NCBI GenBank assembly: GCA_017578085.1
Contig: PKQR01000036.1
Coordinates: 1 to 16,418 of the forward strand
Direction of reading: 5' to 3'
Source of the DNA: Bacillota bacterium
GTDB taxonomy: Bacteria; Bacillota; Limnochordia; Limnochordales; ZCTH02-B6
Length of the DNA: 16,418 bases
Positions 12,868 through 16,418 of the stretch are shown piece after piece. Below the pieces are notes generated by a model. That model did not search any database, was not told where the DNA came from, and saw nothing but the letters and a program-made list of their open reading frames with translations. The translations under genes were made by a program, and so were the position numbers. Within the stretch, counting starts at the first letter, position 1. Every line of letters begins with the position of its first letter.

Positions 12868-13102
12868 TTGACTTTGCACGAGGCGATCCCGCAAGTGCTC
12901 CGAGCGCCTGCTGGCCTTGGGCCGGTTTCCCGTAAAGCCCTTCATTTGCCTGACCGACCGCGTTTACTACGTGACAGGCCATCATAACGGGTACGCTGCG
13001 GCGGTAAGCATCCGCCACGGAATCCGCCACCCCGCCGGAACGCAGGTTCGTCTGCCGCTGAACCTCTTTTCGCTGCCCTTCTTCTTCAAGAGTTATGACT
13101 AG
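12868..13102 (+). pseudogene. Small frameshifted gene remnant
   Basis: TTG 12868 opens L-T-L-H-E-A-I-P-Q-V-L. Removing one C from the CTCC at about 12898-12901 continues the frame as E-R-L-L-A-L-G-R-F-P-V-K-P, then F-I-C-L-T-D-R-V-Y-Y-V-T-G, to the stop at 13100-13102. The product would be about 78 aa, with an N-terminal helix like those starting small winged-helix or HARE-HTH-type modules and a strand-rich second half. Family unknown. As the sequence stands it is broken. It follows the DuOB-like gene on the same strand after 190 bp in which I see nothing. Confidence 0.4.
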
Positions 13103-13167
13103 CTGGACCCCGTTCTCTCAGGCGAAACCGGCCGCGGATCGCCCAGCAGCTGGCCTCCGAAGCCGGT

Positions 13168-13443
13168 TCAGGGCGATGGCCAGGCGTTTCTGCTCGGGAT
13201 TGCAGTGACCTGGACCTGCGTTCGCCTGTCCACTTCCCCCCGCACCCACGTCCAGAACGCCTCGTGACCGAAGGCCCCCCAAAACCCTTCGGCCCACAGG
13301 GCTTCCGTCGCCCGCTCGCAGAAGTCCGACTGCTGGAAGAAGTGGTTAGCCCCGGGCACCGCCCCTAGCGCCTCCCGGGGATCGTAGGCCACGATGCGGC
13401 CGAGGTAGCCGATGGGTAGAAGGTGGGATGCGACGTCGTACAC
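13168..13443 (-). pseudogene. Unidentified protein fragment
   Basis: The minus frame from GTG 13443 to the stop at 13168 (91 aa) reads like real protein: A-S-H-L-L-P-I-G-Y, I-V-A-Y-D-P-R-E-A-L, F-F-Q-Q-S-D-F-C-E-R-A-T-E-A-L, then G-F-W-G-A-F-G-H-E-A-F-W. It is in the same frame as the autotransporter remnant upstream but is separated from it by that gene's shifted stop and a terminator, so the join is probably accidental. The G-F-x-x-A-x-G-H-E pattern loosely recalls DUF1874 (STIV B116-like) proteins, a weak resemblance from memory. No ribosome site precedes it. Confidence 0.35.
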
Positions 13444-13462
13444 CAAGAGAAGGCAACAAAGC

Positions 13463-13486
13463 AAGGGGCCCGCACCCGGGCGCCTT
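13463..13486 (-). terminator. Terminator after the autotransporter remnant
   Basis: On the minus strand AAGGCGCCCG, a 4-nt loop and CGGGCCCCTT form a 10-bp stem with one mismatch, followed by the T-rich GCTTTGTTGCC. It lies 12 bp beyond the TGA at 13499, which is the stop in the shifted frame of the autotransporter gene. Confidence 0.55.
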
Positions 13487-13498
13487 GACTGCTTGTCG

Positions 13499-14811
13499 TC
13501 ACGAATGCCTGCGGCGCGGCCACGACGCCCCACCCCTCTGCACCCAGCCGGCCAGATCGTCGGGCTGCACCGCGTCGACGGCGACTTTGTTGACCTTAAC
13601 GGCGCCGCACTTGACAAAGGGGCCGGCCGCGGCTTCTCCTCTGCCGCCGCTGGCGCCGGTGCCACCTCCAGACCCACGCGCCCCCGGATCCACGCGGCAT
13701 TGTGGTCATCCACGGTCAGGCCCAAACCGCCGGCGCCCGTCTCCTCGAAACCGGCCCGTTGCGTGGCGTACCAACCCAGGGATACCACAGGCACCAACTG
13801 CACCTGCTCGTTGCTCCAGGCGTCAGACCTCGCCTCCAGCACCATCGCCGCGTCGGTCGTCGCAAAGGAGCCTTCGGCCGTCCACAGCGTATCGCCGACG
13901 GCCACCTGCCGCGCCGATTCGGTGCGGGTTGAGCTGAAGCCCACCACACCCCGCAACGTCACGCTCCCCAGCACCCACTGGCCGTAGGCGCCCAACTGTA
14001 CAGTGGTGCCCTGCAGCGTGCTCTGCCGCTCCTCCATGGTCAGCGTTTCCGTCAGAGAGCCCGCGAGTACGCTCGCCCGGGTGCCGTCCCGGTGCAGCAG
14101 GTCCACACCCACCGTGACGCCCCTCAACTGGAAATCGGTGGCCGTGGTGCCGTGTACCGGATTGCCGCTGATCCGGCCCGCCCCGCCCTGGGCCACCGCC
14201 CAGACTTGCCGCCCAGGCTCGCCGCTCTCAGCCAGGCTGTGGTGGGCACCGGCGACCATGCCCTCCAGCCGGCGGGACGCCAGGGTCGGCAGCACCGCGT
14301 ACACCTCCCCCGACAGGCTGTTCAGCGCCGCATGAAGCTTGTCCACGTCACTCGGTCCGAGACTGAAAAGCCACTCGTGCACCTCGCCCAGGTCCGATCC
14401 GGGCTCGTCAACGGTCGCTGTCAGCACTGCCGCCACCGCCTTTTGGTTGACCGTGGCCGCCGCGCTTTCAAACGGCTTCGGTTCCAACACCAGCGTCGGT
14501 GAGCCTTCCTCTAGCTGTCCGGCCAAGAACAGAGCGCCTCCCGTGCCGATCTCCACGTTGATGGCGCTCAGGTCGTCCGCGTGCACCACGCCGTCGATGA
14601 TGGTGTAGCGGCCGAGATTGCGGTACACGCCCGGTGCGGGCACGATCCGCACCATCGTCCCGCTCTGGAGATAAGCCGTGCCCGTGACTACCAGTTGGTC
14701 GTAATCGACGCCCGGCACCGGGTTCTCTGCCGGCCGGAGCTCGATGACCAGTTCAGCGCCCTCGTACTGGTAATAATCCTGGTCCTTGCCCCCGCCACCG
14801 ATGGTTAGCAC
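13499..14811 (-). pseudogene. Autotransporter (type V secretion) remnant: passenger end and beta-barrel
   Basis: From GTG 14811 the frame starts in the middle of a passenger domain: L-T-I-G-G-G, Y-Y-Q-Y-E-G-A-E-L-V-I-E-L, then V-D-Y-D-Q-L-V-V-T-G-T-A-Y-L, as in autotransporter beta-helix ends. A linker (about residues 130-190) leads into a barrel with alternating strands: V-W-A-V-A-Q-G-G-A-G, L-R-G-V-T-V-G-V-D-L-L, V-Q-L-G-A-Y-G-Q-W, L-V-P-V-V-S-L-G-W-Y and I-R-G-R-V-G-L-E-V. No signal peptide or passenger start is present. Near 13620-13650, in an Ala/Pro/Glu-rich stretch, plausible coding seems to move one frame over (F-V-K-C-G-A-V-K-V-N-K-V) and stops at TGA 13499, just before a terminator. 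The frame-0 continuation to 13168 is unlikely. An autotransporter implies an outer membrane. Confidence 0.75.
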
Positions 14812-14831
14812 CCCGATGCCACTGCCCGGCG

Positions 14832-14935
14832 ATACGCAGGGCTTGGCGGGCGTTTTGCTCGGCGGGGAGAATTGTGGTCCCTTCCTGGTTGATCTCGTGG
14901 ATGGGGCGAAAGAGCTCAGCGGCTGGCTGGACTGG
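14832..14935 (-). pseudogene. C-terminal fragment of LivF-type ABC ATPase
   Basis: The minus strand encodes E-L-F-R-P-I-H-E-I-N-Q-E-G-T-T-I-L-P-A-E-Q-N-A-R-Q-A-L-R-I-A from about 14917 down. This is the region after the H-loop side of branched-chain amino acid transporter ATPase LivF, where E-I-N-x-x-G-T-T-I-L-L-V-E-Q-N-A is diagnostic; here L-V is replaced by P-A. An in-frame stop lies just upstream (14936-14938), and homology ends abruptly at the border with the autotransporter remnant. Walker motifs are absent. It lies 20 bp after a LivK-type tail on the same strand. Confidence 0.8.
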
Positions 14936-14954
14936 TCAGCGAGCCGTCGTGGGT

Positions 14955-15115
14955 CTACCTCGCCCCTGCGATTGGCTTGAACTCCACATACGTCCCGCCG
15001 CGCAGCTCCAGAATGGTGGCGTCCATCACCGGGTTGCCGTGCTCGTCAAAGGAGAACACGCCCGTGACGCCTTCAAAGTTGCGGATCTCCGGGCGTTTCT
15101 GCTGCACCTGGGACT
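14955..15115 (-). pseudogene. C-terminal fragment of a LivK-type substrate-binding protein
   Basis: The minus strand encodes E-I-R-N-F-E-G-V-T-G-V-F-S-F-D-E-H-G-N-P-V, then A-T-I-L-E-L-R-G-G and the stop TAG at 14955-14957. The F-x-G-V-T-G-x-x-x-F-D-x-x-G-x-P pattern is the C-terminal signature of branched-chain amino acid (Peripla_BP_6) binding proteins. Upstream of about 15115 the frame loses resemblance, so the bulk of the gene is missing. Between 15116 and 15316 I find no gene I can support. Confidence 0.8.
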
Positions 15116-15316
15116 GGCGCCCACAAGTTCGATGGCGGGGGCGGGGTCCTCTTTGCGCTCCACGGCAAGCCCGTGCTCCTGAGTTTGTACCAGAGACGCC
15201 GATAGGGATCCGGCCTGTCAAGACAAAACCGTTCGAGGACGACCCCCTTGAATGAACAGCCAAGCGGGAGGTGACGGGGTTTCCGCGAAACGCCCGACCG
15301 GGCGGCCGACCTTGAT

Positions 15317-15439
15317 ATGTGCGACGTCTGCCGGGACAGCGAGCGGCTCCCCGCCTGGGTCGGGCGCTGGAAGGACCGGAGCAGGGACCGGACAATTCGA
15401 TTATCCATTGGAGATCGTCCTGGAATGGACGGGCTATGA
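15317..15439 (+). CDS. Possible small CxxC protein, perhaps frameshifted
   Basis: ATG 15317 opens a 40-aa frame beginning M-C-D-V-C-R-D-S-E-R-L, with a C-x-x-C pair as in zinc-binding peptides, followed by W-V-G-R-W-K-D-R. The overlapping next frame ends in a sensible-looking P-L-E-I-V-L-E-W-T-G-Y-D-P-W-Y-Y-L-K at 15470, so a single shifted gene reading from the first into the second is possible. No ribosome site at proper distance. Low confidence. Confidence 0.25.
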   Translation: MCDVCRDSERLPAWVGRWKDRSRDRTIRLSIGDRPGMDGL

Positions 15440-15470
15440 CCCCTGGTACTACCTAAAGCTGGCCCTCTAG

Positions 15471-15512
15471 TGACGCCTGGGAGATTCATCGAATCGCCCC
15501 CGGGAAGCGTCA
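15471..15512 (+). promoter_or_regulatory. Long hairpin in the leader of the SBF-type transporter gene
   Basis: TGACGC (15471-15476) pairs with GCGTCA (15507-15512), CTGGG with CCCGG, and GATTC (15483-15487) with GAATC (15491-15495) around a 3-nt loop. The stem totals about 16 pairs with small internal bulges. It begins directly after the stop of the upstream frame (15470) and ends 13 nt before the AAGGAGG ribosome site (15526-15532). It lacks a U-run. Confidence 0.55.
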
Positions 15513-15544
15513 ACAGATAGGTCTCAAGGAGGCAATCGTTCTCC

Positions 15545-16418
15545 GTGCTCGAACGGCTCAACCGCTTCACGGCCCGCTGGCTGTTTGTATTGCTAGCCGG
15601 TTCTATTGCGGCGGGATGGTGGCAATCAGCCGCTCTGGCTCCCGCCGCGTTCGTGAACCCGTATCTGCTGGCCATCATGATCTTTGCCGTAGCCAGCACC
15701 CTGGACCCAGAGGCGTTTCGCCGCGCCGGCCGCGAGCCCGGGCTGTGGCTGCGGTCTTTTGCCCTGTCCTACGTGGTATTTCCCGCGATGGCGTGGGCCG
15801 TGGGCCAACTCTTGTTTCCCGCCGATCCCCTTGTGCGCCTGGGGTTGCTGCTCTTGGCCCTTGTGCCCGCGGCCAATACCGCCTCGGTCTACACGGGTCT
15901 TGCCCGCGGGGACGTGGCCTTTGCCTTGACCGGCATCGCCCTGGGGAATATACTCCTCCCCCTAGCGATCATGGCGTTCTTCGCCGCCCAGGGCGCAGGG
16001 ACCATCGTTTCACCGGCCATGGTCTGGCGGACGCTGTTGCTCTTTGTCATCCTGCCGACAGCGCTTGGGGTTGCCGCGGGCAGCCGCCTGCAAGCCAAGC
16101 CTGTGGCAGCGGACGCGCCAGGAGCTGCCGGCGCCCGTACACCGGCCCGTGTGGCCCCGGTGTGGCGGCAAGCGGCGCCCATCGTCGCGCGGCTATGCGT
16201 CATGGCCATTATGCTGCTCAACGCCGCCGCACTGCGGGCTCAGATGAATGTCCGGCTTGACCGCATCGCCATCCTCGCGGCGGCGGTGCTCCTGATGGAA
16301 ACCACCATGTACGCTCTCACTCGCTGGTGGGCGGCCCACCGGTTGCCCGAACGGCCGGCCGAGGGCAAGGCCCTTTGCTTCCTGCATGCGACCCGGAACA
16401 CGGCCCTGGCCATCGCGC
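15545..16418 (+). CDS. SBF/bile acid:sodium symporter family membrane protein (partial)
   Basis: The open frame from GTG 15545 reaches the window edge (291 codons) without a stop. It encodes many hydrophobic helices: the first at about residues 13-30, then 36-50, a long one near 70-90, and V-R-L-G-L-L-L-L-A-L-V-P-A-A-N-T-A-S. The segment P-A-A-N-T-A-S-V-Y-T-G-L-A-R-G-D-V-A-F-A-L matches the discontinuous helix region of BASS/SBF proteins, where P-G-G-x-x-S-N-x-x-x-x-L-A-x-G-D is typical. A hydrophilic Ala/Pro/Arg-rich loop (about 187-212) splits the two halves. These are secondary carriers for organic anions, sodium-coupled in known members; the substrate is unknown. AAGGAGG lies 12 nt before the GTG, slightly far. 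The C-terminus lies outside the window. Confidence 0.85.
   Translation, partial: MLERLNRFTARWLFVLLAGSIAAGWWQSAALAPAAFVNPYLLAIMIFAVASTLDPEAFRRAGREPGLWLRSFALSYVVFPAMAWAVGQLLFPADPLVRLGLLLLALVPAANTASVYTGLARGDVAFALTGIALGNILLPLAIMAFFAAQGAGTIVSPAMVWRTLLLFVILPTALGVAAGSRLQAKPVAADAPGAAGARTPARVAPVWRQAAPIVARLCVMAIMLLNAAALRAQMNVRLDRIAILAAAVLLMETTMYALTRWWAAHRLPERPAEGKALCFLHATRNTALAIA

Noticed and set aside
13168..14811. Single intact 547-aa autotransporter gene
   Set aside because: The last third in this frame is not barrel-like; a shifted frame with its own stop and terminator fits better, and the N-terminus is missing.
1..16418. CRISPR array, tRNA/rRNA genes or insertion-sequence ends
   Set aside because: No regularly spaced repeats, no tRNA-like cloverleaf and no transposase or paired terminal repeats were seen on reading; short or decayed ends could be missed.

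Overview
The window is high-GC bacterial DNA with frequent GTG and TTG starts and strong Shine-Dalgarno (SD) sites (AGGAGGTG, GGAGG). A DsbA/VKOR oxidative-folding pair, a TAXI-TRAP transporter and a remnant autotransporter barrel would suit a high-GC, possibly diderm and thermophilic Firmicutes-type lineage (Limnochordia or Symbiobacteria-like). That placement is inference; no rRNA or marker gene is present.

Left part (1-9644), mostly intact metabolic and housekeeping genes. A TAXI-TRAP uptake operon on the minus strand (TAXI binding protein, DUF1850 protein, start of a probable permease) diverges from a plus-strand ArsB/SLC13-type anion permease. The permease converges on a LacI-family repressor. 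The 460-bp gap before a zinc-ribbon threonine synthase holds two LacI/CcpA-type operator sequences sharing an identical 10-bp core. A DsbA-like thioredoxin protein and a VKOR homologue overlap on the minus strand and should form an extracytoplasmic disulfide-forming pair. Then come a DUF123 (GIY-YIG-like) protein, a fumarylacetoacetate-hydrolase-family enzyme, and a DUF559 (Vsr-like) nuclease with its own near-consensus promoter and its own terminator.

Middle part (9690-12680), accessory. After a frameshifted beta-rich remnant comes the most interesting block: two tandem DUF488 genes, the collapsed remains of a third, and a dual-OB-fold (DuOB-like) protein, joined by ATGA stop/start overlaps. 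Both DUF488 proteins share a C-terminal tail (TGGQQ[S/D]LFG) that resembles the bacterial sliding-clamp-binding motif. The second DUF488 gene is broken by one missing base just before this tail.

Right part (12680-15540), a gene graveyard. It holds a small frameshifted gene, an unidentified fragment, an autotransporter pseudogene (passenger end plus beta-barrel) with a terminator matching its shifted frame, the tail of a LivF ATPase and the tail of a LivK-type binding protein. These look like deletion-collapsed operons. An intact SBF/bile-acid-symporter-type membrane protein then starts after a strong hairpin and runs off the window.
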